64,000 nucleotides of DNA, taken from Litorilituus sediminis. GTDB lineage: Bacteria > Pseudomonadota > Gammaproteobacteria > Enterobacterales > Alteromonadaceae. Below, one piece after another: positions 9,825 to 18,698 of the stretch (position 1 is the stretch's first letter; the number at the start of each line of letters is the position of its first letter). A program made the position numbers and the translations under genes. The DNA lies in contig NZ_CP034759.1 of NCBI RefSeq assembly GCF_004295665.1, forward strand, positions 2,232,001 to 2,296,000. The letters are read 5' to 3'. The notes under the pieces are model-generated. The model saw nothing but the letters and a program-made list of their open reading frames with translations, was not told where the DNA came from and did not search any database.

Positions 9825-10135
9825 TCCTTGTTATCTAAGCACATGCTCAAGCTACTGTGATTAAACGCTTTTGTCTATTACTTTACCGCATATTTTCTAA
9901 GCGCCCTCAGCCTAACACTCACCATGCAAGCAGCAGTTATGACAAATAAACAAGCAAAAAGCACGATATGTCGCGTTTAAAATATAACAAACACCTCAAG
10001 GCACGATATTGCAAGGGACAATTCAGCTTTTTTGCTATTTATTCTCATTAACTGATAGTAATTTAATTGAGATCAATTGCTATTTCCCTAATAATGCTAT
10101 CCTGCATTTAGAAACCATTTTTAAGAAGCATTGCT
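9825..10135. promoter_or_regulatory. Divergent promoter region between the glutamate-synthase-like gene and nosD
   Basis: An AT-rich 311-base gap between divergent genes. An AATTGA-GA-TCAATT dyad lies at about 10064-10077, some 60 bases before nosD. Its spacing (2 bases between TTGA and TCAA) does not fit the FNR family (6 bases), so no regulator is assigned. No other convincing element was seen. Confidence 0.4.
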
Positions 10136-11470
10136 GTGAATTTAGTTACCAAACTCTTTATCATTATACTTACAGCCATCACTTTTTACGGGCCGCAACT
10201 GGTTGCGCAAGAATATCGAATTACGCCTAACGATAACCTACAGCTTACCTTAGATAACAGCCAAGACGGCGATGTAATATTACTGGCACCTGGCAGCTAT
10301 TTTGGTAACTTTGTAATACATAAGCAAGTTACCTTAACCAGTAGCGATACCAGTAACCCCGCGATAATTAATGCCCATGGTAAGGGGCATGCCATTATCG
10401 TAAAGAACTCCAACATCACCATAAGCCACCTTGCTATTAGCAATTGGGGCGATGATTTAACCGAGGAAAACTCGGGAATTTATGCCAATGAAAAAGCGTC
10501 TAACTTAAATGTTCATAACAACACCCTCAAAGGTGATGGTTTTGGTATTTGGTTTAACAAGATTGATAATGCGCAAATTTATGCCAACACAGTTGAGGGC
10601 AACCTAGCACTGCGCTCAGCTGACCGAGGCAATGGCATTCAAGTCGCCAATGTTTCTAAGAGCCGTGTTTATGACAATGAGACCTTCCATGTACGCGATG
10701 GTATCTATGTTATCGCCAGTAAAAATAACACCATAGAAAATAATACCATGCATGATTTACGCTATGGTATTCACTACATGTACTCTTACGATAACAATGT
10801 ACTTAATAATTCTGCCTACAATACCCGTGCTGGCTATGCCATGATGAGTTCACGGCGCTTACTTATTGAGGGCAACAAAACCCGCGATAGTGAAGATTAC
10901 GGCTTTTTATTTAACTACATCACCTACTCCACCATACAAAAAAACCATATTAAAAATGTTTGGACTAAGCCAGAAAATAAAGTCTTAGGGCGTGATGGCA
11001 AGGGCTTATTTGTTTATAACTCAGGTTTTAATACCTTTACCGATAATATTATTGATACCGCTGAAATTGGAATCCATTTAACCGCTGGCTCTGATGGCGT
11101 AAAAATATTCGGTAATAGTTTTATTAATAACCCAACACAAGTGAAGTATGTCTCTTCAAAGAAACAAGAATGGAGTCAAGAAGGCCGTGGTAACTACTGG
11201 AGTAATTACCTTGGTTGGGATATGAACAACGACAATATAGGTGATACGGTTTTTGAACCAAATGATGGCATAGACAAGCTCATCTGGCAGTACCCTGAAA
11301 TGAAAATGATAATGGACAGTCCTGCTATTTTAATTTTACGTTGGGTACAAAGACAATTTCCGGTATTAAAACCACCCGGTGTGAAAGATAGTTTCCCCTT
11401 AATGACATCACCACATGAACAACTAACCACAGAGTTGCTGGCCAGCAGCCAAGCTGCTACCAAGGAATAA
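10136..11470 (+). CDS. nosD: NosD, periplasmic beta-helix protein for CuZ maturation
   Basis: 444 residues with a signal peptide (about 1-24, ending LVAQ) and a right-handed parallel beta-helix of NosD/CASH repeats (NNTL, ENNTMHDLRYGIHYMYS, NNVLNNSAYNTRAGY). It ends in a typical NosD tail (GNYWSNYLGWDMNNDNIGD). NosD acts with the NosFY ABC transporter in supplying copper/sulfur for assembly of the CuZ centre of N2O reductase. The start is GTG. nosF follows after 6 bases, so nosDFYL forms one operon. Confidence 0.95.
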   Translation: MNLVTKLFIIILTAITFYGPQLVAQEYRITPNDNLQLTLDNSQDGDVILLAPGSYFGNFVIHKQVTLTSSDTSNPAIINAHGKGHAIIVKNSNITISHLAISNWGDDLTEENSGIYANEKASNLNVHNNTLKGDGFGIWFNKIDNAQIYANTVEGNLALRSADRGNGIQVANVSKSRVYDNETFHVRDGIYVIASKNNTIENNTMHDLRYGIHYMYSYDNNVLNNSAYNTRAGYAMMSSRRLLIEGNKTRDSEDYGFLFNYITYSTIQKNHIKNVWTKPENKVLGRDGKGLFVYNSGFNTFTDNIIDTAEIGIHLTAGSDGVKIFGNSFINNPTQVKYVSSKKQEWSQEGRGNYWSNYLGWDMNNDNIGDTVFEPNDGIDKLIWQYPEMKMIMDSPAILILRWVQRQFPVLKPPGVKDSFPLMTSPHEQLTTELLASSQAATKE

Positions 11471-11476
11471 TTTGTT

Positions 11477-12421
11477 ATGAATAGCCCTTTAGTTTCACTC
11501 ACCAATGCAGGAAAAAGCTATAAAGCGCTTGATGCTCTGCAATCTGTTTCATTAACGTTAAATGAAGGCGAAGTATTAGGTTTATTCGGCCATAATGGTG
11601 CCGGTAAAACCACTATGATGAAATTAATACTTGGCGTTATTTCACCGAGTCGTGGTCAAGTACAAGTAATGGGCATGGCACCTGATTCAAAAGAAGCATG
11701 GCATTGCCGTTCAAAAGTAGGTTACTTGCCTGAAAATGTGAGCTTTTATGAACAGCTTACTGGCCTTGAAGTATTAACTTATTTTGCCAAATTAAAAGGT
11801 TTTGATAAAAAACACGCCATTGACTTACTTGAGCAAGTGGGCATTACCCACGCTATGAAAAGGCAGGTAAAAACCTATTCAAAAGGTATGCGCCAACGCC
11901 TAGGTTTAGCGCAAGCTTTTATTGGTGAGCCTAAATTATTATTGCTTGATGAGCCAACGGTTGGTTTAGATCCTATCGCCACCCATGATTTCTACCAAAC
12001 CGTAGATCAGCTGAAATCAAAAGGCTCTAGCGTTATTTTATGCTCACACGTACTGCCAGGTGTTGAGCAGCATATAGACAGAGCCATGATCTTATCTACA
12101 GGGCAACTATTAGCTATGGGCACACTGGCTGAACTTCGCCAGCAAGCTGCCCTGCCGGTAGCCATTAAACCAAGTGGCTTGAATGGCAGTGTCGCTCAAC
12201 ATCAGATGTTAAATAGCTTTATCTCAAGCGATTGCGACAATACGCTAATGGTTCCTGAGCAAGAAAAATTAGCGGTATTACGAGAACTACTGAGCTTAGA
12301 AGGCATTGATGATATTCATGTTGAATCAGCCAACTTAGAGCAAGTTTATCAGCACTTCCTAAGTAAGCATGAAACCAATATAAGAGCGCAACAAACCTCT
12401 CCAGCACAAGGGCAAAGTTAA
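11477..12421 (+). CDS. nosF: NosF, ABC transporter ATPase
   Basis: A cytoplasmic ATP-binding subunit of the NosDFY system; 314 residues. Walker A GHNGAGKTT (about 38-46), signature YSKGMRQRLGLAQA (about 135-148) and Walker B LLLLDEP followed by TVGLDP are all intact, and the switch His is seen in LCSH. The stop overlaps the start of nosY by one base (TAATG), indicating translational coupling. Confidence 0.95.
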   Translation: MNSPLVSLTNAGKSYKALDALQSVSLTLNEGEVLGLFGHNGAGKTTMMKLILGVISPSRGQVQVMGMAPDSKEAWHCRSKVGYLPENVSFYEQLTGLEVLTYFAKLKGFDKKHAIDLLEQVGITHAMKRQVKTYSKGMRQRLGLAQAFIGEPKLLLLDEPTVGLDPIATHDFYQTVDQLKSKGSSVILCSHVLPGVEQHIDRAMILSTGQLLAMGTLAELRQQAALPVAIKPSGLNGSVAQHQMLNSFISSDCDNTLMVPEQEKLAVLRELLSLEGIDDIHVESANLEQVYQHFLSKHETNIRAQQTSPAQGQS

Positions 12422-13239
12422 TGAAACAGATATTTACCGTCGCCAATAAAGAATTCCACGATGGCCTTAGAAATCGCTGGTTAGTATCAATCACCCTGAT
12501 TTTTGCCTTACTCTCGGTTGGCTTAACTTATTTTGGTGCTGCGGCATCAGGTGAAGTGGGTATTGCTTCACTTTCAACCACAGTGGCGAGTTTAGCTAGC
12601 TTAGCGGTATTTTTAATCCCGCTCATTGCCTTGCTACTTAGCTATGACAGCTTTGTTGGCGAGCAAGAAAGCGGTACCTTATTGCTATTATTGACTTATC
12701 CGTTAAGTAAGAGTCAGCTGTTACTTGGCAAGTTCTTAGGTCAAGGCAGTATTATTGCGCTTGCTACCTTACTAGGCTTTGGTGCATCTGCGGTGTTGTT
12801 ATACTTTCAACTAGAAGATAGCGCTATTCTGAGTGCCTTTTCCCTCTTTATTGTTAGCGCTATATTGTTAGGTTTAAGTTTTACTGCCATTTCCTATTTA
12901 ATTAGCTTATCGGTATCAGAGAAGTCAAAAGCCGCTGGTTTTGCCTTAATCACTTGGTTCTTATTTGCTTTAGCCTTTGATCTTGCCTTACTGGCATTAC
13001 TTGTTGGCGTTGAAGATGGCATAAGCCAAAGCGGTTTAACGCAGTTAATGATGTTAAACCCTGCTGATATCTTCCGATTAGTTAACCTGGCGGGGTTAGA
13101 CAGTAGCGATGTTAACGGCGCATTAGCAGTAGCAATCAATGCCAGCTTATCTCAAGGACAACTACTTGTTGCCTTATCAGCATGGGTGGCACTACCACTT
13201 GTGTTTGCCATTATTATTTTTAGAAGGAAAAAACTATAA
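12421..13239 (+). CDS. nosY: NosY, ABC transporter permease
   Basis: 272 residues, about six hydrophobic helices, of the ABC-2 permease type. The N-terminal IFTVANKEFHDGLRNRWL and the loop SFVGEQESGTLLLLLTYPLSKSQ are characteristic of NosY. It forms the membrane part of the copper-centre assembly transporter with NosF. It is coupled to both neighbours by TAATG overlaps. Confidence 0.95.
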   Translation: MKQIFTVANKEFHDGLRNRWLVSITLIFALLSVGLTYFGAAASGEVGIASLSTTVASLASLAVFLIPLIALLLSYDSFVGEQESGTLLLLLTYPLSKSQLLLGKFLGQGSIIALATLLGFGASAVLLYFQLEDSAILSAFSLFIVSAILLGLSFTAISYLISLSVSEKSKAAGFALITWFLFALAFDLALLALLVGVEDGISQSGLTQLMMLNPADIFRLVNLAGLDSSDVNGALAVAINASLSQGQLLVALSAWVALPLVFAIIIFRRKKL

Positions 13240-13733
13240 TGCACAAATTTATAAAAGCAATTGCGCTTACCTTAGCATTAGTCGGCCTTGCAGGCTGTTC
13301 AGATAACAGCGAACAAGCCATTATTCATCAAGCAGTCGCCATTGAATCAGGCGATGAATGTCATTTATGTGGCATGCTCATTAAACATTTTGATGGCCCT
13401 AAAGGCGAAGCCTTCAGAAAAGAGCAAGGCAGTAAGGTGTTCAAATTCTGCTCTACGCGCGATATGTTTAGTTACTATCTTGATCCTGAAAACAAGCGTA
13501 ACGTCTCGCAATTACTTGTTCATGATATGAGTAAAATGCCGTGGGGCAATATCAATGATGAGCACTTTATTGATGGCAAAACCGCTTGGTATGTTGCTGG
13601 CTCTTCACAAACTGGCGCTATGGGCTCAACATTAGCAAGTTTTAGTAAAGAAAAAGATGCAAAAGCATTTGCCGAAGAATTTGGCGGTACCGTATTAAGC
13701 TTTAAAGAAATCACCATAGAAACATTGCTTTAG
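13239..13733 (+). CDS. nosL: NosL, copper-binding lipoprotein
   Basis: 164 residues. The lipoprotein signal (lipobox LAGC, Cys about 20) is followed by the NosL domain with the copper-binding motif CHLCGM (about 42-47) and FCSTRDMFSYYL. NosL is a Cu(I) chaperone delivering copper for N2O reductase maturation. It ends the nosDFYL operon just before a perfect hairpin. Confidence 0.95.
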   Translation: MHKFIKAIALTLALVGLAGCSDNSEQAIIHQAVAIESGDECHLCGMLIKHFDGPKGEAFRKEQGSKVFKFCSTRDMFSYYLDPENKRNVSQLLVHDMSKMPWGNINDEHFIDGKTAWYVAGSSQTGAMGSTLASFSKEKDAKAFAEEFGGTVLSFKEITIETLL

Positions 13734-13748
13734 GCTCTTCCTTTAGTT

Positions 13749-13792
13749 GTACCCTGTAGCCAACGCATATTATTACAGGGTACTCTTTCTTC
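13749..13792 (+). terminator. Terminator of the nosDFYL operon
   Basis: A perfect 10-bp inverted repeat GTACCCTGTA / TACAGGGTAC with a 15-base loop, followed by TCTTTCTTC. It lies 15 bases after the nosL stop. Confidence 0.75.
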
Positions 13793-13809
13793 ATTGAATA
13801 ATTATCGCA

Positions 13810-14685
13810 TTAAAGCTTGCTTACTGAGTAACCTTGCTTTTTAAGTAGTGAAATTACATTGTCCTCACCAATTAAATGACCAACACCAACGAGCACAAAC
13901 TCTCTGTCGTTATCTGAGAACATAGCTTCAATTAAAGGGATCCAATTCTTATTACGATCGACAATCATAGTTTTAAAAGTCTTAGGATCTTCCTGCATTG
14001 GTTTAATCACCACTTCTTCCAGCTTTGCCGTATCGCCTTTTCGCCAAGCAGCCAGCATGTCGTCAAACATAGTTTTAAAGTCTTTCATTTGTGCCAAGTT
14101 CATTTTCACAAAAGAGTCTTCATCCCCTTGCCCCATGCTAGCTAACATATCTAGCTGAAAATCGGCACTTTCAAGGTAAGCAATGTCTTTACCTTGCTTT
14201 ACTGCTAATTGGTTAAAATAGGCATCAACACCATCACCGGCAATTTGCGCTCTTTGCGCTTCCATCATGGCCATCATAGTCACGATAAAACCTGGCTTAA
14301 AACCATTGAGCGTATTGATGTCAGCACCAAAAGTCGCAATATAGTCAGACAACTGCTTATAAGTCGACTTAGACAATACTGTCGCTAAGGTTTGCCCATT
14401 AGTGTATGACATCTTTTGCATCATTTTGGTTTGAAAAGTAATATCTGTTGGCTCGGGTAATTTAGCTTCCAGTACGATGGCATCACTTGCTTCATAAGCG
14501 TCAGTAAATTCTGTCGGCAACGGAAATTCTGATACAGGTAAAATGTGTACTGTGCCGCCAATATAAATATGGTCACTGCCTTTACTCACTTTCCATACAG
14601 AGCTTTCGGCGAAAGCCACAGCGCTTATGGCACTGGCTAATAGTGTGGTAGTTAGGGCTATTGTTTTTAAAAAGTGGGCTTTCAT
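13810..14685 (-). CDS. TraB/GumN family protein, exported
   Basis: 291 residues with a signal peptide ending near SAVAFA. The TraB/GumN fold is recognised from the start motif WKVSKGSDHIYIGGTVH and the end motif REFVLVGVGHLIGEDNVISLLKKQGY; the conserved His residues sit in GGTVH and GVGH. Family members are proposed metal-dependent hydrolases, but the substrate is not known. It is convergent with nosL and appears monocistronic. Confidence 0.85.
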   Translation of the reverse strand: MKAHFLKTIALTTTLLASAISAVAFAESSVWKVSKGSDHIYIGGTVHILPVSEFPLPTEFTDAYEASDAIVLEAKLPEPTDITFQTKMMQKMSYTNGQTLATVLSKSTYKQLSDYIATFGADINTLNGFKPGFIVTMMAMMEAQRAQIAGDGVDAYFNQLAVKQGKDIAYLESADFQLDMLASMGQGDEDSFVKMNLAQMKDFKTMFDDMLAAWRKGDTAKLEEVVIKPMQEDPKTFKTMIVDRNKNWIPLIEAMFSDNDREFVLVGVGHLIGEDNVISLLKKQGYSVSKL

Positions 14686-14916
14686 CTTCTATCCTTAGTG
14701 TTACGAAGTATTATTATCAGCAAGGTTTTCGGTGATAATGTGCATTAAAGCTTCTTGCTCTGTTATTTGTACCATAGCTTTCTCTTGAGCTCGAGCTACT
14801 TTTCTTGTTATTTTGTGGCTTAGCATACCTAGCAAATAGCAAGTATAATTTTTGCTGTTCAAAGAAGGGCTTGCTTGATAACCTAACGATTATTCATTAA
14901 TCACCTTACTATCCTT

Positions 14917-15486
14917 GTGCTGCTCAGAATATTCTTTCTTATATTATTAGCGTTTAGCTTAATTTCCTGTACAAGCACGAAAAGCAATGGCGTCATTTAT
15001 CATAATCAATTTGATTTTTCTCAGGTGAAAACCTATGGTTTCTACCCGCTCGGTTCAGATTTTACCGAAGTACAAAGTCTTAGCTATAGCTTACGTAATA
15101 GCATTGAAATCGCTATTGAAAAAGCGATGGACAAACAAGCGTTTTCTTATGCGAAGCTAGATGCTGCTGACATAGTCGTGACCTATCATCTACTAACAGG
15201 AAAGTCTAAAGATTACTCTCGTTACAATAAAGCCGTACTTTTTTGCCAACACTGCCTTAAAGCCAATACTTGGCATCAATCAGATAGCTCAATCAAGCTC
15301 AGTAAAGGCTCGCTTATACTTGATTTAATCGATCCTAAAAAAAATCGCTCAGTATGGCGCAGCGCTCAGCCATTAAGCATTAAAGACAAGGATAACAGCC
15401 GAGAAGTGAACCAAAAGATTCAACAGGCTGTAGAAATTATGCTGTCGCAATACCCGAAAACGAACTTAACAAGTACTAAGCAATAA
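14917..15486 (+). CDS. DUF4136-like lipoprotein
   Basis: 189 residues starting at GTG; no ATG gives a signal sequence. A lipoprotein signal with lipobox LISC (Cys about 18) is followed by FSQVKTYGFYPL and ADIVVTYHLLTG, typical of DUF4136 outer-membrane lipoproteins. Function is unknown. The ribosome site is weak. It lies 80 bases upstream of rraB in the same direction. Confidence 0.7.
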   Translation: MLLRIFFLILLAFSLISCTSTKSNGVIYHNQFDFSQVKTYGFYPLGSDFTEVQSLSYSLRNSIEIAIEKAMDKQAFSYAKLDAADIVVTYHLLTGKSKDYSRYNKAVLFCQHCLKANTWHQSDSSIKLSKGSLILDLIDPKKNRSVWRSAQPLSIKDKDNSREVNQKIQQAVEIMLSQYPKTNLTSTKQ

Positions 15487-15566
15487 CTATTGCAGTAAAA
15501 CACTTCTCAAGTAAGTATTCGCGTTTTATAATAGCGCACTTTACTTGTATAACTAGATGAAGCTTT

Positions 15567-15890
15567 ATGGACTTTCCCAACGATGAAACCGGCCAAGTAC
15601 TTGCTGAGATGCACCAAGCAGGTATTGATTTAAGCAAGTCGCATGACGTTGTCTTTTTTCATCTGTTCGAGCAAGAATCACAAGCTCATGCCATGGCAGA
15701 GCATTTAAAGCAAATTATGCCCAATGTAGCCTTAACCGTTCACCCTGACGAAACACCGAATGTTTGGGATTTAGATTGCACGGTAAATATGATGCCAACC
15801 TATCAAGCTATTATTGATAAAGAAGCCGAATTTGAACAAATTGCTGCAAAATTTTCAGGTTACAATGATGGTTGGGGCATAGAAGCCTAA
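15567..15890 (+). CDS. rraB: RraB-family ribonuclease E inhibitor
   Basis: 107 residues, small, acidic and cytoplasmic. The C-terminal pattern EFEQIAAKFSGYNDGWGIEA matches the RraB family ending (AEKF-x-YDGWG). E. coli RraB binds RNase E and modulates mRNA decay. It lies just ahead of the acyltransferase gene (27-base gap), so the two may be cotranscribed. The protein is shorter than E. coli RraB (138 residues), as in related marine genera. Confidence 0.8.
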   Translation: MDFPNDETGQVLAEMHQAGIDLSKSHDVVFFHLFEQESQAHAMAEHLKQIMPNVALTVHPDETPNVWDLDCTVNMMPTYQAIIDKEAEFEQIAAKFSGYNDGWGIEA

Positions 15891-15917
15891 TCTTAGCTTT
15901 TTTAAAAATAACAACAC

Positions 15918-16580
15918 ATGCTATCTTTTTACATCAAAAAATATACTACTTACTTAACTATTTTTGCTGAGTCTGTTGCTTTGGCATTAGTGCCACAACA
16001 CGGCAAGTGGTTTAACCGCTTTAGATTATTTTTCAGTATCCGTATTGTTCGCAGCGTAGGAGCAACAGTCAACCTTGCTGGGCAAATTGAACACGACACA
16101 GATATTCTCATTGCTAACCACCAATCTATGGCAGACATCTTTGCTCTAGAAGAAGTCATAGGCAATGACGTACGTTTTATTGGCCGCACTGGCATTATGG
16201 ATAAGTGGCCGGTATCAAAAATTGTTGATAAGGTCGGACACATTACCGTAGATCAAAAAGATCGCCGTGCCATCATAAAGCTTTTAAAAGACGTAAAAGC
16301 CTGTAAAGGTAAAAAAGTCATCATTTTTCCAGAGGGCACTCGCTCACAAACTGGCAAAATTGAAGCTTTTGAAGCTGGCACTAAAGTGCTAGTGGAAAAG
16401 CTTGGCCTTAAGGCACAACCCGTTGTAATAAAAAATATTTTATCTGTTTACAATGAGTCAGCTAAAACTGCACGTACAGGAGTTATTGAAATTGAAGCCT
16501 TACCGCCTGTCACTATTGAAGAAGGTTGGTATGAAAAAGCTCATCAGGATATGAGTGACATCTTTAATAAAAACAATTAA
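15918..16580 (+). CDS. 1-acyl-sn-glycerol-3-phosphate acyltransferase (PlsC-like)
   Basis: 220 residues. The catalytic NHxxxxD motif is NHQSMAD (His68, Asp73) and the substrate-binding motif is FPEGTRS (about 135-141). An N-terminal hydrophobic stretch probably associates the enzyme with the inner membrane. The family makes phosphatidic acid from lysophosphatidate. Some paralogs serve other acceptors, so the plsC symbol is withheld. Confidence 0.88.
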   Translation: MLSFYIKKYTTYLTIFAESVALALVPQHGKWFNRFRLFFSIRIVRSVGATVNLAGQIEHDTDILIANHQSMADIFALEEVIGNDVRFIGRTGIMDKWPVSKIVDKVGHITVDQKDRRAIIKLLKDVKACKGKKVIIFPEGTRSQTGKIEAFEAGTKVLVEKLGLKAQPVVIKNILSVYNESAKTARTGVIEIEALPPVTIEEGWYEKAHQDMSDIFNKNN

Positions 16581-16624
16581 AACACCTGCTTTGCTGATAA
16601 CACCTTATCAGGCACTTACCTTAC

Positions 16625-16683
16625 TTGTATATGGCGAACTCTCTTCAATATTACGCCATATACAAAATGCGCCATATACAAAA
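16625..16683. repeat. Inverted repeat with an additional half copy
   Basis: TTGTATATGGCG (16625-16636) is the reverse complement of CGCCATATACAA (16654-16665). A further GCGCCATATACAAAA follows at 16669. No T-run follows, so it is not a clear terminator. It lies between the PlsC-like gene and the beta-barrel gene. Confidence 0.6.
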
Positions 16684-16850
16684 CTTACCAGTTCCTGCTA
16701 TCACTTGCAGTTCAACTTACACAAACTTACACTCTTACCACAAATGCTCAACAGTTAATCTAGGATGATTCACTGATAATTTTCCTATACCTAATTTTTA
16801 ATAATATCTGCTCTATCGCAGTAGCAATTAATACCAAATAAAGGACTAAC

Positions 16851-17495
16851 ATGATGCAATTAAAATCGATTACTGCACTTTCTGTGCTTAGCTTAGCTAT
16901 GTTTAGCCAAACTTCACTCGCCAATGAACCGCTACAAATAGACGATCGCAAACACAGTTTTGGTCTAGTTACGGGTGTTGCCAGTGGTGAATATAAAAAC
17001 TCTCGCAGTGATGGCGATGGTTTTGCGCAAGCATACCTTTTCTATAACTACCAACTTTTCAATAACTTCTCTATTGAGCTTGCTTATACTAGAGCCAAAG
17101 AAATTGACGACTGGGACTGGGATTGTGATGAAGTTGAAGATGACGAAAAGTGGGTCTGTACCTATGAAGACGACTCAGATCCTCTTTTTAACTTACCTGC
17201 AAATGAACTTGAAATGGATGGTTTTGTTTTTGCAGTAAAAGGTCACTTACCTATTTCACAGCGCAATAGTTTATACGCCAAAGTTGGTGCCCAATATTAT
17301 GATTACGATTTTGGTTATGACGACAATAACATTATAGCTGCGCCAAAAGGTGATTCTGGTACCGGCTTATTCTTAGAAGCAGGTTGGCAATACCGCTGGA
17401 ATTGCGGCATTGGCATGAACGTAGGTTTACGTTATCAAGATATGGGCGACTTAACTTTTACATCGCCCAATGTTGGTATTAGTTACGCATTCTAG
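16851..17495 (+). CDS. Outer-membrane beta-barrel protein (porin-like, small)
   Basis: 214 residues. The signal peptide ends near SQTSLA (about residue 25). Alternating strands rich in aromatic residues (FAQAYLFYNYQLFNNFSIELAY, GLFLEAGWQYRW, NVGLRYQDMG) and a C-terminal Phe (ISYAF) fit an 8-stranded OmpA/OmpW-like barrel. An acidic Trp-rich loop (DDWDWDCDEVEDDEKW) contains a cysteine, with another shortly after, suggesting a disulfide. AAGGACT precedes the start. The 3' end overlaps the convergent gene by 4 bases. Confidence 0.75.
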   Translation: MMQLKSITALSVLSLAMFSQTSLANEPLQIDDRKHSFGLVTGVASGEYKNSRSDGDGFAQAYLFYNYQLFNNFSIELAYTRAKEIDDWDWDCDEVEDDEKWVCTYEDDSDPLFNLPANELEMDGFVFAVKGHLPISQRNSLYAKVGAQYYDYDFGYDDNNIIAAPKGDSGTGLFLEAGWQYRWNCGIGMNVGLRYQDMGDLTFTSPNVGISYAF

Positions 17496-18121
17496 GGGTT
17501 ATTCTCTTTTTCCACTATCTGGAAAGCCGGTAGCGATACTCGCCAATAGATAGCCGCCAAACGCAATAATAGTGCTGCAGTCACAGATACTATTATTGCG
17601 TTATTTTCTGACCAGCCAAAATAGCTCAATACAGCAAATAAGCCTCCGCCTATCATTGCCGCGAGTGCGTAAATTTCCTGCCTTAAAATCATAGGAATTA
17701 CATTACACAAAACATCGCGGATCATACCGCCAGCAACACCAGTAACCGTACCTAGCACAATAGCAACTGGCATTGGCGCTCCTAAGGCTAGTGACTTTTG
17801 CGCACCAACTACCGCAAATAATGCTAACCCTAAGGCATCCGCTATCAGTAAAAAGCGTTTAGGAATACGCTTTGGCTGACGCACAAAGATAATGGTTAAC
17901 AGCGAGGTAATTAAAATAACATAGAGGTAATATGGCTTTTCTACCCAGAACACCGGAGTTTGCAGAATAAGATCTCTAATTGTACCGCCACCAACAGCCG
18001 TCACAGAAGCCAACACGACCACACCAAAAGGATCGAGCTTATAACGCCCTGCCATTAGCGCCCCTGATAAGGCAAAAACTATAGTGCCAAAAATATCTAA
18101 ATAAAAAAGCAGTTCGCTCAT
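17492..18121 (-). CDS. TRIC/UPF0126 family membrane protein (YadS/YicG-like)
   Basis: 209 residues, about six or seven hydrophobic helices, in two repeats each carrying the family signature: AVGGGTIRDLIL (about 42-53) and VAGGMIRDVLCN (about 128-139). Bacterial members of this family have been described as TRIC-type cation channels and some as glycine transporters; the substrate here cannot be told. In E. coli yadS also sits beside mtnN, so its presence in this neighbourhood is conserved synteny. Confidence 0.88.
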   Translation of the reverse strand: MSELLFYLDIFGTIVFALSGALMAGRYKLDPFGVVVLASVTAVGGGTIRDLILQTPVFWVEKPYYLYVILITSLLTIIFVRQPKRIPKRFLLIADALGLALFAVVGAQKSLALGAPMPVAIVLGTVTGVAGGMIRDVLCNVIPMILRQEIYALAAMIGGGLFAVLSYFGWSENNAIIVSVTAALLLRLAAIYWRVSLPAFQIVEKENNP

Positions 18122-18146
18122 TGACTATTATTAACTCGTCTTGGCA

Positions 18147-18557
18147 TTACTTAACTGTATTAACTGGCAAGTCCGCAGCTAGCCAGCCATTCATATCACC
18201 GGTTAAGTGACGAAGTTTATTAAAACCATTTTTAGCTAGAATAGCTTCTGCAAATGCAGCCCTTCTGCCTGAGCGACAATAAACAACAATGGTTTTATCC
18301 TTAAACGGCGCTAACTCATTAAGCTTAGCTTCAATCTCGTTATGGCTAATATTAATTGCGCCGGCAATATGACCTTGGGCGTACTCTTGTGCTGAGCGAA
18401 CATCAAGTAAAACCATCTCGCTTGAGGCCGACTTTGCCGCTTGTAAATAATCTTGCTGTGAAATTTGCTCTGTTGCTTGCTCAGCATAGACATTGATAGC
18501 CAAAACCATAGCAAGGCAAACGCCAATATAACGAACAAATGACCTAATCATTTTCAT
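18147..18557 (-). CDS. Periplasmic rhodanese-like sulfurtransferase
   Basis: 136 residues. The signal peptide ends near INVYA. A single rhodanese domain has the active-site loop YCRSGRRA (Cys94), and DVRSAQEYAQGHIAGAINISH marks the domain start. This resembles PspE, which transfers sulfane sulfur in the periplasm. It is followed after 25 bases by the YadS-like gene on the same strand. Confidence 0.88.
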   Translation of the reverse strand: MKMIRSFVRYIGVCLAMVLAINVYAEQATEQISQQDYLQAAKSASSEMVLLDVRSAQEYAQGHIAGAINISHNEIEAKLNELAPFKDKTIVVYCRSGRRAAFAEAILAKNGFNKLRHLTGDMNGWLAADLPVNTVK

Positions 18558-18698
18558 AATAATGTCCTAATAGTAATACCCGTTGAACCAACCAATTAAC
18601 TCAACGAATAGCAAATTAATAAATAGCATCAAAACATGATGCATTAGATAGGTATATTTTATAAATATTTACCTAGAAATGCGAACAATAACTTTTTG

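Noticed and set aside
10064..10077. FNR box before nosD
   Set aside because: TTGA and TCAA are only 2 bases apart; FNR-type sites need 6.
16555..16758. 67-residue reading frame after the PlsC-like gene
   Set aside because: It overlaps the PlsC-like 3' end in another frame and crosses the inverted repeat; no ribosome site or homology.
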